64,000 bases of DNA from Datisca glomerata. Lineage: Eukaryota; Streptophyta; Magnoliopsida; Cucurbitales; Datiscaceae. Under the pieces are notes generated by a model. That model was not told the origin of the DNA. It worked only from the letters and a program-made list of their open reading frames with translations, and searched no databases. The position numbers were made by a program, and so were the translations under genes. The first letter of the stretch is position 1; each line of letters opens with the position of its first letter. The DNA is taken from NCBI GenBank assembly GCA_003255025.1, contig QANY01009406.1, positions 930,001-994,000 of the forward strand, written 5' to 3'. Shown one piece after another: positions 9,939 to 22,521 of this stretch.

Positions 9939-11161
9939 ATTAATTAGACTTTGAAGTGAATGTCACATAGACTATGAGAACCCATTTGAAATGAAGCCAT
10001 CCAAATTTGGGTACAATTATTAGTAAGCAAAAATAACGTCAGTGTTAGGGCTTTTGGATAGTTTTAAACAAGAGGAGTTGGGGGACCTCTCCATATGTTG
10101 AGAGAGAGAGACTTAATGATAGAGAAAGTCAGTCCTATTTACAACATAATTACACACCAGCAACAACAATTATTGCTAGTTTAAGGACCCATTTTCAAAT
10201 TTGGGACATCATCTCCATGCCTTTCAGGGACCATATTAATTACCTGATCTCTGTCCTTTATATCATTTCGCTATCAATATGTTGTCAACTAATGAAACTA
10301 ATTTGTTCCTCTCTTTGTCCCTTGATTTCTTATACGTGATTTGGCCTTGTGGTCGATGATAGATCTTTTTAGCTTTTTCATTCTGGTCGAGACTCGGAGA
10401 TATCCCAATCATCATGTGTCTTTTCGGTACCGATTAGACTTGTGAATGATAGTTAAATTAGATGAAGCATGAATTATCATGTCAAAATGAGATAAAATTG
10501 AGAGAAACGGAACTATGAATACAAGTTCTTTATTTTGATCAAAACTATGAATATAAGTCAATTTAGTTTTATTTGCTTAGTAGGCGTGACAAAACAAGTA
10601 GTAAATTGAGGAATGATGATGAGAATTAAGATCATCTTCTATTCTGACAAAATATGATCCAGTTAATCTGCGTCATTAATTAAAAATAATGACTAGGTAC
10701 GAGAAAATTAATTGAAATTTTTTTTTGCAAAGATAATCCATGATGGTCTGCTCTTCAACCTTCATTGGTTTTGATCTCATATAATTAATTATAAGATTCT
10801 ATCTAGCCCGAAGAGTATATATAGAATAAAAGTTAAAAAATCAATTCAAGAGTGTACGATCTGACCTATTTTTAAGGTAATTAATTATTGTACTTTGGAC
10901 TAGACAAATTAAGATGCTTTTTCAGGAAGGAAATATTTGGAATGTTTGGATCAAGCAACTCCAGATATCTTTGTTTTCTTGGATTTTAAAGTAGTTATTT
11001 CCTTCTAAAACTCGTGGTTGGTGACAACGGACAGCAGTGCAATTACAGTAAAATGACAGCAGAAAATCACACCAGCAACAATCAATAAATAGATTCTTCA
11101 GTAAAAGAGCAAGGGAATATTATCTCTTACCTTTCAAAGATTTATTTTTCAAAGGCCAACC
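9939..11161. other. Intergenic, nothing recognised
   Basis: AT-rich DNA without a supported reading frame or RNA gene. The last few hundred bases may be the leader of the copia remnant that follows, but I could not find its LTR. Confidence 0.5.
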
Positions 11162-13456
11162 TTGAGGCCTCAGTATTCATCGTTCCACCAATGCACTAGT
11201 TTCATCTCCATTAAACTAAACACCACAAACTTCCTACTGTGGAGATCACAAGTTCTACCATTGGGTCATAATCTCCAAGCTCTACCATTGGGTCATAGTC
11301 TCGTGCTAATGCATTACTTGACTGAAGAATGCAAACCAGATGATGAACAACTTGGAGAAGATGGAAAGAAAACACCTAATCCGAAATACATTACTTGGCT
11401 AAACAATGATGGCCTATTAACCTCATGGTTGTTAGGGATCATTACTCAATAGATTTTTGATATTGCATTTCAGGTATGGAACTCTCTAGAAAAACAACTT
11501 CTCCCTATTACAAAGGAGAAACAAGTTTTGTTAACTGATGATCTTATGTCTCTAAAAAGAAAAATTTACACCCTTGATGAATACCTTAGAAAATTCAAGA
11601 GCATATGTGATAGTCTAGCAGCTGTGGAAAAGCTTATGGATGAGACCAGTAAATCTTTTCAATTAGCTAGAGCTCTTGGGCCAAGGTACAAAGATTTTAA
11701 GATGGCAATGTTAGCTTAACTCCCTTACCCCTCTTATAATAAAAAAAATCATCTGAACTATAAGCGTGCGTTTCTTGGTCAAAGAGGAAGGAAGAGTGGT
11801 TGCAGGTTCAATTCAAGAGGCCGAAGGGGTGTCACTCCTGCGGCAGGTTTCGGAAACCAAAACAACCGAAGTCAATGTAACAATGTCGGATCCTCTTCTT
11901 CGCATTGGAGAAATAACCATGATGGAATAAACCACACTCAGGCAACTTAATATGTCAAATCTGTGGCAAAGCAAAATCACTTAGCTTTGGACTGCTGGAA
12001 TAGATTTAATCATTCCTTTCAATATGAGGATCTCCCTAAGGCACTAACTGCAATGAACTTAAGCAATGAGGCTCATGATCATACTCTTAATGTTGATTCA
12101 GGAGCCACAACTCACATGATCAATGATCCAAGTAGAATTTTCAAGGTAGCTCCTTATAAAGGAAATAATTCCATCATTGTTGGAGTGGAGAAAGTCTAAA
12201 AATCTCTCACGTAGGAGAAGGAAAAATTAAAATAATGCATGCTAACTTAAATCTTAAAAATGTTTTAACAGTCCCGATATTAAAAAAACCTTATATCTGT
12301 TGGATATAAAAGGGTGGCTTGTATGCTCTTGTGGAAGAAATAACAAAGTTCTTGCTTAAATCAAGAATAAGGCCTCTTACATCATCTGACATCAATGAAT
12401 GAGACACCCTTCTTCAAAGTTTTTGAAATTACTGCAATCTAATCAACTTATTGATATATTAAGTTGGAATAAACCTGACATTATTTGTGTTAGTTGCTAA
12501 ATGGGTAAAGCAGTAAGTAAACTCCCATTTTCTTTATCTAATTTATGGAGTCCAACCCCATTTTCCCTTGTCAAGATTTTAAATGTTATGTTGTTCTCGT
12601 ACATGATTCAACACGTTATATACATGGATATTTCCTTTAAAGAAGAAATATGGTTTCTTTGAATATTTTCTTAAATTTCAAAAACTGCTAGAAAAACAAT
12701 TTGAAAGGAAATTCAAAATTTTTCAAAGCCGTGGTGGTGGTGAATTCACATCTTTGGAATTTGAAAAACATGTAAATCACAATAGTATTCATCATCAGAT
12801 TCTTGACCAAATACTCTGAACAAAATGATGTTGCGGGAAGGAAACAACATCATATAGTGGAAATCGATGTCACACTACTCTTTTCTAGTCAATATGCCTC
12901 TAAAATATTGGGTCGACGCTTTCTTAATTGTTGTGCATTTATAAATCGGTTGCCCTTTACTACCTTAAAAATGGAAACACCTTTCTTCAAATTATTTCAA
13001 AGCGTCCTGATTATGCTAACTTACGAATTTTCGGATGATACTTTCCATATCTTAGGTATCATGGGAAAAACAATTTCTCAAAGATGTATCCTTGCATTTT
13101 TATAAGTTATAGCCATTCACATAAAGGTTATCGATGTCTTAATTCTTCAATAAATAGATGTTTGCTTATCAAGACATGTTATTTTTTATGAAAATATTTT
13201 TCCTTACTCATAACATGAAAAATACTTCATGGAAAAATATAGAAATGGTTACTTTGACACAGAGACTTTGCTAGGGAAAAAGGAAACTATGCCATCAAAC
13301 TCAAAGAATCTTATGTTAGAGGATATTCTAAAACAAGACATCCACCCTGATAAAACTAATTCAGAGATGTGCATGCTATTGAACAAACAAGCACAAATCC
13401 ACCTCATGATCATGAAACTATCCAAGAGTCAGCTTTATGGTGTAGAAGCCAGTATG
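11162..13456 (+). pseudogene. Ty1-copia remnant: gag, protease, integrase
   Basis: A decayed copia polyprotein read in several frames. The gag N-terminal region (11162-11452) contains FISIKLNTTNFLLWRSQVLP, typical of copia gag. A second gag block follows at 11528-11719 (LDEYLRKFKSICDSL). A zinc knuckle of the CX2CX4HX4C kind lies near 11960, broken by a frameshift. The protease box VDSGATTHM is at about 12094-12120. Integrase core fragments include QSRGGGEFTS near 12720 and the region 12803-13105 with RKQHHIVE and FINRLPF. Reverse transcriptase and RNase H are absent. Similarity ends at about 13456, where the truncated LTR of the next element begins. No LTR or target duplication was found. 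It is non-functional. Confidence 0.85.
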
Positions 13457-13974
13457 AAGTCACTAGCTAACAGACATTAACGAGTGAATCAAAAGATCCA
13501 CTAGACATGCATAGAAGTTCATGACTACTCAGGATTTAGACTGATCTACATATGGTCATCGAATTGATGTGTATTGAATCTTTATGATAAACGACACGTT
13601 AATAAAGATATTAATCACATCAATCCTGTCATATATAATCTTATTATATAAAGTACATTCACTAATATGTTTATCTACACCAATGATTTGGATCTAGATC
13701 ATACGCATTAATAATGCTTAGTGAACAGTACTAGCAACCATTCATTAAAGACTACATACATGAATATGCTACTGGAAATTTTGTTTATTATCTATTATCT
13801 TAATCCTCTCATACTAATACAAGATCATAGCCTCATTGATAAAAATGGAATTTTTAGATATTTATATAAATTATTCATCAATAATTTAAAAGAACAATTA
13901 TAAGAAAAATGTAATCCTCTTTAAATTTCATATCAAATGTCAATACACATGCTTTGAGGGCATAACCCCCAACA
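13457..13974 (-). repeat. Truncated 3' LTR of the - strand copia element
   Basis: It matches 20557-21086 closely, from about AAGTCACTA to the CCCCCAACA end. The outer 1.7 kb of the LTR is missing. On the left the sequence switches directly to the copia remnant of 11162-13456, which marks a deletion junction. Confidence 0.85.
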
Positions 13975-13988
13975 ATCTCTCACTTGGC

Positions 13989-14894
13989 CTAAAGCAAATG
14001 TGGAATCTCTCTTAATCTCATGTTACGCATGTGACCTTCAAATGGCTTCGCAGGAATTGTCTTTGTAAAATTGTCAGCCAGTTCCTGTTCCGATATTATC
14101 TTCATAACAGTCACATCCTCTCGATGCATTATCTCTCTTACAAGATGATATTTCCTCTTTATGTGCTTTCCTCTCTTGTGACTCCTCGGATCCTTGGAAT
14201 TTGCTACCGCCTCATTGTTATCACCGTACAGGATCAAAGGCTTGTCCATATCTGGAACTACTTCCAGATTATAATCAAACTTTCTAAGCCATTCTGCCTC
14301 TTTCGCAGCTTCACAAGCCACTATGTATTCGGATTCCATAGTGAAATCTGTAATGTTGGATTGTTTAATACTTCTCCAGACTACAGATCCTCCAGCTATG
14401 GTGAATATTGATCCAGATGTCGACTTTCGACTGTTTCTATCTGATTGAAAATCAAAATCAATATATCTAGTGGGGTTCAGGTCTCCACATGAATAAACAA
14501 ACATATAGTTTCTCATTCTCCTAAGATACTTGAGAATGTGCTTTACTGCAATCCAGTGTTCCAAACCTAGATTCGATTGATAACAACTGACAATTCTCAC
14601 TAGATAATAGATGTTCGGTCTCGTACACAGCCTTGCATGCATGAGACTTCCAACTACCGAAGCATAGGGAACCTTTCTCATATTCTCTTCATCTTAAAGT
14701 GTCTTAGGATAGTGTTCCTTAGAGAGGACAATTCCATGTCTGATCGGTTGTTGACCTTTTTTGAAATTCTCCATAGAGAATCTCTCCAGTACCTTATCAA
14801 TATAAGATGCCTGAGAAAGTTCCAAGAACTTGTTCTTTCTATACCTTAAGATTTTGATGCCTAGAACATAGCTCGCTTCTCCCAAATCTTTCAT
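13989..14894 (-). pseudogene. copia RT C-terminus and RNase H
   Basis: Two - strand frames. The first, 14894-14694, reads MKDLGEASYVLGIKI and continues through LSQASYIDKVLERF, which is the end of copia RT. The second, 14681-13989 (230 aa), carries the copia RNase H domain: RKVPYASVVGSLMHARLCTR, then KSTSGSIFTIAGGSVVWRS, then ESEYIVACEAAKEAEWLRK. A stop between the two (about 14694) breaks the polyprotein. The C-terminus runs to the polypurine tract beside the 3' LTR. This is the best preserved part of the element. Confidence 0.85.
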
Positions 14895-15700
14895 TTTAAA
14901 TTTCTCAGCAAACCACTACTTTACCTTTGAAAAATTTTCTACATCATTCCCAATGAGTAAAATATCATCAATATAAAGAACAAAGAATACCACTATCTTA
15001 TCTTTGGTGTATTTATAAAAACAGGCTTCGTCAACATTTTACTCGAAGCCATAAGACTTTATAACCTCATCAAAGGTAAGATTCCAAGATCTAAATGTTT
15101 GCTTTAATCCATAAATGGATTTAAGCAACTTGCATACTTTCTGATCTTGCCTCTTTTGTACGAACCCTTCTAGTTGCATCATATAGATGTTTTCTTCATA
15201 CAGAGTCATTCAAAAAATTTGTATTGACGTCCATTTTCCATATCTCATAGTCAAAACTAGCGGCTATGGACAAAAGGATGTGAATGGATTTTAACATGGC
15301 CATAGGGGAGAATGTCTCATTATAATCGACTCCCTCTCTTTGTGTATAGCCCTTGGCTACTAAGCGTACCTTGAAAGTCTCTACTTTCTCATCTACACCT
15401 CTTTTTTTCTTGAAGATCCATTTACATCCAATGTGCCTGACATCTTTAGGTAGATCTACAAGTTCTCAGACGGAATTGGAATACACAGATTCCATTTCCT
15501 AGTTCATTGCATCTTGTCATTTCTCCTTTTTAGGATCATCCATTACTTCTTCATAAGATAATGGATCGTCCTTTGTAGTGTCTAACACTAGGATATATGC
15601 CTCTAGTTCATAGCGAACTGGTTGTCTCAAACCCTCCCACTACGATGTTGCACCTTGATTTCCTTTGTAGGAACTATGGTTTCTCTGATTTGTCATTTAT
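14895..15700 (-). pseudogene. copia reverse transcriptase core
   Basis: On the - strand the catalytic box YIDD is intact at 14975-14964 within FVLYIDDILLIGND. Upstream the frame contains copia RT blocks such as the VACKWIFK-like region (near 15420), broken by several stops and frameshifts. No open frame longer than 60 codons survives through the core, so the enzyme cannot be made from this copy. Confidence 0.75.
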
Positions 15701-16970
15701 CAGAAGAAACTAAAGGTGGTCTGATCTTATCAGTCACTAATTCCTCGAGAACTACTTTACCACGAGGTTTATAGTTTAGCATATAGTCATGCTCAAGAAA
15801 GGTTACATTTGTCGACACAAACACCTTTTGATCATTGTGACTATAAAAGTACTCACCTCTAGTCTCTAGAGAATAGCCAACGAATATGCATACCTCAGAC
15901 CTTGAGTCTAACTTTCCGGTCTTGGGTCTAATAATGTTATTTGGACACCTTCATATATGGAAATGACGTAAAATAGGTTTAGAGTCATTTCATCACTCTA
16001 AAGGCGCATTGCTTACAGATTTAGAGGGCGTTACATTCAAAATATAAGTTGATGTGTGTAGTGAATATCCCCAATATATAAGTGACAATGATGAGTACAT
16101 TGACATAGACCTAACCATATCCAATAAGGTTTAGTTTTTCCTCTCTACAACACCATTTTGCTATGGTATTCCAGGTGTTGTGAGTTGGGATAGGATTTCA
16201 TAATCCAGCAAATAAACCTTGAATTCTAAATCCAAGTATTCACCACCTCGACCAGATCGAAGGGTTTTCAATGATTTATCTAATTACTTTTCAGCTTCAG
16301 CCTTGAAGTCTTTAAACTTTCCAAAAGTTTCAGAGTTTTGATGCATTAGGAAACTATAACCATATCTTGAGTAGTCTTCAATGAAAGTGACAAAATACCC
16401 ATACTCACACCTAGCTTCTACATTGATCGGTCCACAGACATCATTATGTACTAACTCAAGTTCTTCATTGGCTCTTTGGCCCTTTCCTGTGAAATGTCTC
16501 TTGGTCATTTTACCCTACAGACAGGATTCACAAACAGGAAGAGTTCCAACTTTTAGCTCTCTCAAAGCACCATGCTTTATTAACGTGTTTAACATATCTA
16601 GATTAATATGTCTCAACCTAAACTGTCATAAATATGTATTATCATAATGAGCTCTTTGTCTTTTGTTATTTTAGGTTTTTCTACTTTAAATAATTTAGAA
16701 TTTTTTAACAAGCATTCAGTCGGTTTAAGCATACAGTCCGTTTATAATTTTAGCATGACAGATATCAAATCCATTCTTAGAAATAATAAACTTTTTATTA
16801 ATGAAAAAAACTTCAAATAACTGTTTTTGCAAAAATAAAAGAGAAATCAAATTCTTCGAAAAAACAGGAATATAATAAACATTGTTCAAAACTAAGTAAT
16901 TATATCCAAATAGTAAACGGAATGTCCCTAATACTTTAGCTGACACAAACGCACCACTGTCAACTCTCAA
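15701..16970 (-). pseudogene. copia GAG-pre-integrase and integrase
   Basis: The frame 16970-16725 reads NNVYYIPVFSKNLISLLFLQ, the region between protease and integrase. The frame 16508-16284 carries ELVHNDVCGPINVEARCEYG and DYSRYGYSFLMHQNSETFG, the start of the integrase catalytic core. Further integrase sequence continues to about 15900, including a GGEYL-like block near 16240, and is broken by stops. The enzyme would join element DNA to the host chromosome; this copy is dead. Confidence 0.8.
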
Positions 16971-17000
16971 AAGAACCTCACCATCAGCCAGCTACCTTAA

Positions 17001-17890
17001 CTAATCAAGCATCTGCAAAGAAGAGCATACATGGTTTGTGGATGCTGAATCAAGTATCCAGGGTGACAAATCATATTCCATTAAAAAAGTTTCAAGTACA
17101 AGTAAATCACATTTACCTTTCCTTTTCAGCTCAGAGAGATACTTGTTACAGTTTCTCTTCCAATGACCTTCAACCCCACAGTGGAAACACTTTCTTTTGG
17201 GCTTGTTGTCTTTCTTGCTCTTCTTGACTTTCAGTGATGTCCTTGCTTTCTTTACTCTTTCGTTCTTACTCTTATCCTTACCATTGTTCATCTTTCTTTT
17301 CTTGTTCTTAACAATATTGAAAGAAGGCTTTTGCTCGACAACATTTGTCTCGCCCTCTTTGGTCATTCTAAGGTTAAGTGACTCAAAATTTTGCAGTTCA
17401 TTCAACAATTGGGTCATGTTGAATTGTAACGTGTTCATAACATAGCTGGTCGTGAATGCAGAAAAAACTTGTGTGAGCAACTCTAGTATGATGCTAACTT
17501 GAGTCCGTTAATCAATGGTTACCCCATATACTTTTTCCTTGTGCATTATGTTGATCATGTTCGAAACATGTTCTCGAACAGAAGTACCCTCCCTCATCTT
17601 TGTTGTCATATAACTCATAGCGGCCTTATGATGACTTTGATCGAACTGTTGCCCAAACATTGCCTGTAAAGATTCCATAATCTCATAGGCAGTCTCCATA
17701 CTTTCATGCTTGGTTCCCATTGTTTGATATGATCCAAGCATCATATTTGTCCCTAACATTCTTAGTGGCGTTAGCAGCGGGCTCCTCAAGATATTTCTCA
17801 GTAAAAATGAACTTATGGTTCTCATAAATCAGCATTGATTTCATATTTTATTTCCAACGCAATATTATCACCATTTATTTCTCAAGAGCG
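17001..17890 (-). pseudogene. copia gag and protease box
   Basis: Frames 17825-17508 and 17480-17001 cover gag. The motif ETAYEIMESLQAMFGQQ precedes a Lys-rich stretch and an intact zinc knuckle CFHCGVEGHWKRNC at about 17189-17148. The protease site follows as LDSASTNHVC, where the usual D-S-G is changed to D-S-A. Gag begins at about 17890 and is broken by frameshifts near 17750 and 17500. The protein would form the virus-like particle. Confidence 0.8.
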
Positions 17891-17899
17891 AGTAAAGCA

Positions 17900-18832
17900 G
17901 TAACATGGTTGCCCATGGTACACATTATATTGATAACTGAAATTTAAAACATATATGATTCAATATAATTGATAAATATCTAGAATTCGAAAAGTAAACG
18001 TGATGTATGAATGTAATCAGAATATACACATAAATTTAGCATTTACTAATCACAATAAAACAACCCAACGATTAATGTGTCGCCTTAAGGTTGGTCAGAT
18101 TAACATCTGACTGTTTATGAGACATTCTCATCCTTATTAATTAAAACTCAAAATATCTCATATTTTCTCTTTTAACAATAAGGCATCGCTTGTTCATCAA
18201 GTCACAACTATCCAATGAAAGCTTAATTGTTATTTTGTGAGTGTAACTAATCATTTCAGATTTCATGACTTCATTTAGAATATGTCGTCATAGGGTCGGT
18301 AAAATTAACATCACTTCCTTCTATCTTCTTAAGAAGTCCAACATTGGTATTGGTACAGCTCAAAACCTTTCTTAGGGAAATGAAAATAAAGTCATCTCGA
18401 GACCCTCACTGCATCTCACGGTGTTGTACTAATGATGGAGACTATAGGTTACATTGACATGTCAACCTTCTCCCACTCACTATTTTAGGATAATATGTTT
18501 ATATTTTTAACTAATCAATTAATTTCAAATTAATTACTAGTTAAAATAATAATCATATGAATGTTTAATTATCAGTTAATCCAATCTCATTGGTCTAAAT
18601 TCATTTAAATTTATGAAGCGCCTAACTCATAGGTGAACTTAGATTAACTAACTAATTATATTCATAAAATTTTAATAAAACTCTTTTACTAAAGTCGATT
18701 AACCTAAAGATTACTATAGCCTTTAGTGTGGTGTGATTATCAAGTTTTAACTAGTTAAAACCTAGCAGTTTATATGTAATTGATTTCATAAAGCAATACA
18801 TACAAATATATAAAGATCGCTCTGATACAACT
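17900..18832 (-). other. Untranslated leader and primer-binding site of the - strand copia element
   Basis: About 0.9 kb between gag and the 5' LTR without a reading frame. At its right end the - strand reads AAGTTGTATCAGAGCG (18832-18817), matching the initiator tRNA-Met primer site used by many copia elements, directly after the LTR end CCAACA. Confidence 0.75.
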
Positions 18833-21086
18833 TGTTGGTCGTCGTGGCGCGTGCGTGGTGGAAGTGTGGAGGTGTGTGGCCTTTTAAAAAATTAAACTTT
18901 TAATAAAAATTGAATCTTTTAATAAAATAAAACTTGCTCAACACCACGATAACCAAATACAAACTTTTATTGAAAACTCTTTTTCAATGAGTCAGGATCC
19001 ATTATATATTTATAAGTTAAATCTAAAACATAGAAGGTTAGGAATCATATACCTCTTGTAGTCTATATCAACTGTCATTGTAAAAATCGATCAATCCTCC
19101 ATTCCAACAAAATTGTTTCAACGATAAGTAGACTCTGAGATCTACACCAAGATTTTCTAAATCAATTCTCAAAACACTAGGACGTTTGTGGGCACGCAGA
19201 ATATTACAAAACACATTTTCTGTATCTAGATGTTTTTAACACATGAGATCTAGAGATTTAATGAGAATGACTTCAGTAAGACAATTCTATGAAGGAACGT
19301 GATGATCATTCTTTAAGAGATTTGATTAATGTTTAATCATAGAAGAAAATCTATCTAACACCAATCGTGTTCTCAATTCAACTATTGATTGACGAAATGA
19401 TGATATGATCAACTGGTTCTCTCCTCTTCTTTCAACCACTAAGGCCATTAGAATAATATATGTATATATTCTAGATAATGACATATGAGATTTTTATGGA
19501 TAAACTGAAATAATATTTAATTATAAAATTATCAATTGCAGTGCCACATGGCACTGCAGTGTGCCGTGAGCCAGCACAGTGCCTCATGGCACCATTGGAG
19601 TACCATGTGGCACTACAGTGTTGCACACTCACTATTGTAGTGTCACGTGACATCACAGTAGTCCATGTCAACTTCTGATACTCTATCAGTGATTGACACG
19701 TGGTAATTACTGTGAAATTAAATATTTACTTTAATCAAATAATTATCTAGATATCAGTTAATTCAAAATTAACATATTTGATTATCTCTATCAACTAACT
19801 TATTTGTTATCTTAGGCATAACATATTTAGTTGATTTAAATTATTATTTAATAATAATTTAATTATCTTATATCATAAATTAGATATTCTATCTCACTTG
19901 TCGATAATTAAAAAATGATAATTATTTACATATATATAATTTCCAAAAATTATATTTAAAGATATAAATAATTCAATTAATTAATCACACATAACTATCT
20001 TATAATTATGTACTTGTCCCAGAATAAAAATTTCTTTTACAAGTCATATCATTTTCTCATGCCTAGAAATACTCACACCCTAGATAGTGTAGTATATAGG
20101 TAACTTGGGGATCATGGACCTATAATCCTAAGCTCAAATAAATTAGATTATTAATTAAACTCTTTAATTAAATCATCTTATTTATTCATTCTATCATTAC
20201 TCCACTATAAATATGGAATTGCACTCTTAGGGATTATAGAATGTATTTACAGAGTATTCTTGTGTAGTCCATTGACATAATGATTTCATGTAGTTATGTC
20301 CACCAATTATTGATTCGTAAATTAGAACTGGTCAAACTTACCGTTTTACCCTTTTAATTACTTTTTTATCCTTAAGTACCATTAATCCACTAGTGAATAA
20401 CTAATTTATAATCTTATTATAAATTTAAGCTCAATAATCATTCAGTTCCATAATTAACACTTAAGGAAACCAATATACAATCCGTTAGGAAAACTTAGAT
20501 TATAAATCTTGTAAGATCATGTCCCTAGCCATCCACATCACTAAATCTCCAAAACAAAAGTCACTATCATGATTAACAAACAGACCTTAATGAGTAAATC
20601 AAAAGATCTAGTAGACATTCATAGAAGTTCATGACTACTCAGGATTCAGACTGATCTACATATGATCATCGGATTGATGTGTATTAAATCTTTATGATAA
20701 ACGGCACGTTAATAGATATATAAATTTACATCGATCCTATCATATATAATCATATTATATAAAGTACATTCACTAAGATATCTATCTACATCAATGATTC
20801 AGATCTAGATCACACGCATTCATAATGTTTAGTGAACCGTATTAGAAACCATTCATTAAAGATTCTATACTTTAATATGTTGTTGACAATTTTATTCATT
20901 ATCTATGATCTTAATCCTCTCGTACTAATACAAGATCATAGCCTCATTTATGAATATTAAATTTTCAGTTATTTATATAAATTATTCAACAATAATTTAA
21001 AAGAACAATTATAAGAAAAATGTAATCTTCTATAAATTTCATATCAAAATGTCAATACACATGCTTTGAGGGCATAACCCCCAACA
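18833..21086 (-). repeat. 5' LTR of the - strand copia element (2254 bp)
   Basis: Its ends are a perfect 6-bp inverted pair, TGTTGG and CCAACA. The last 530 bp match the truncated left LTR. No gene is seen within it. A cluster of short palindromic repeats (GTGCCACATGGCAC type) lies at about 19535-19670. Confidence 0.85.
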
Positions 21087-22521
21087 AGATTTCCTTTAAT
21101 TAAAGTGTGTTTGTAATTTACTCAAGTCCTGAAACTATTATCAATGTAAGAAGAGTAAACACAGAGGGATCTTCCAGACAAACTCTTCTGAAATAGTTCA
21201 GAATGTTATTCACGGTCAGGATCGACTAGGCAATCGAGTCTGATTACGACTGTTACGTTGAACCAAAAGATGTCGATCTTGGGGCATGAGAGTGGAGACA
21301 CTAACAGTTGACCTAAACATGTTATGCAACATATTATATAGACCGGTAACATATTATTTTAGAGCAAAGTCATTTATCTAGCTTTCAATCTAATTGTTAC
21401 ACCTTAAGGGTATTTCATGATTACCTTAATCCTAAGGTGAATATGAAACTCAACTTGGTTACTGCAATCTTTGATATGCTAAAAGAGCGAGTTCAAATTG
21501 TAGGACGATATCTCAGCTGTTGGGATCGTGATTTAACTATGTTGGAGTTACGTGCTTCACAGATATGAAATTCTTGGTGAGATTGCAATGGCAACAATAT
21601 CACATTATACTTTATTTATGGGTGTGTGAATAAATTTTTTGGTGCGAGACACTTCACTGATATGTCTTTCTTATTCATAGTCAATAAATGAGTTAAGGAA
21701 ATAATAACTAGAGGGGTAAAATGGTAATTTTACATCCCACTCTTGGTAATTAAGATCAATTTAATTTATCAATGTGAATTGATGAATTTGGATAAAATCT
21801 TGACTTTATGGGGGATGTAAAAATTGCAGATTGCGATGCAAAGGAGGTAAATTTTGGTTTTATCATATAGGGGTGTATGGATAAATTTTGTAATTAATAT
21901 AAAAGTTTACAATCCTAACCCTATGCTAAGCTAAGTGTAGACAGAGCAGAAAAAAGTTTCTCTCACCCCTCCCTACAATTGCCGTCGAAAACTAAGAGGA
22001 AGAAAAGTAAAAAATATTTTTTACTTCCTCAGTTGTTTAGAAAGTCCACACTCTATTCCTCACAATATCCTTGCTAAATGTTAGATAGAGCAGAAAATAG
22101 TTTCTCTCACCCCTCCCTTCAGTTGCCGACGAAAACCAAGTGGAGGAAGAGAAAAAATTATTTTTCTTCATCAGCTATTTAGAGAGCCCACACTCTATTC
22201 CTGATAATATCCTTGGGAGACATACTTCTGAATTCTACGAGTGGTTATTGGTCTTAATATCGATTGAAGTTCTTGGAATCTCAAGAACGAGGTACACGAG
22301 ACAATAAATTGGATCCTGCCAATTCAGAAATTCTCTATTACAAGAAAAGATTAAAATTATTTTTATCTCTTCTTGATACGTTTATCTAAATATATATGAT
22401 CATTGTATGGTTTTATATTTATTATGATTAAATGTTTGTTGTGAAAATTTTTTTTATCTTCCGTCCACGAACCGTTCGTGGTTCATTTACTTTTCATCAA
22501 ATTTTAAAACATGTTCCAACA
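21087..22521 (+). repeat. 5' LTR of the + strand copia element (start missing)
   Basis: It matches 28213-29981 from TTTCCTTTAATTAAAG to the end. It lacks about 420 bp that are present in the 3' LTR at roughly 28940-29355. The right end reads TTCCAACA, directly before the primer site. Confidence 0.85.

Larger units (their letters stand above)
13457..21086 (-). mobile_element. Ty1-copia retrotransposon on - strand, 3' LTR truncated
   Basis: A full set of copia domains in the order gag, protease, integrase, RT, RNase H on the - strand. The 5' LTR is complete (18833-21086, 2254 bp, TGTTGG...CCAACA ends). The 3' LTR keeps only 518 bp (13457-13974). A primer-binding site complementary to initiator tRNA-Met, read on the - strand as TGTATCAGAGC, lies next to the 5' LTR at about 18820-18831. 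A purine-rich AAGTGAGAGAT precedes the 3' LTR. The element sits inside the 5' LTR of the + strand copia element that follows: its right end at 21086 abuts AGATTTCC, which corresponds to 28213 in the other LTR of that element. Confidence 0.85.

Noticed and set aside
18833..21086. A 2.25-kb region as a gene-poor spacer
   Set aside because: Its TGTTGG/CCAACA ends, the adjacent primer site and the 530-bp match to 13457-13974 show it is an LTR.
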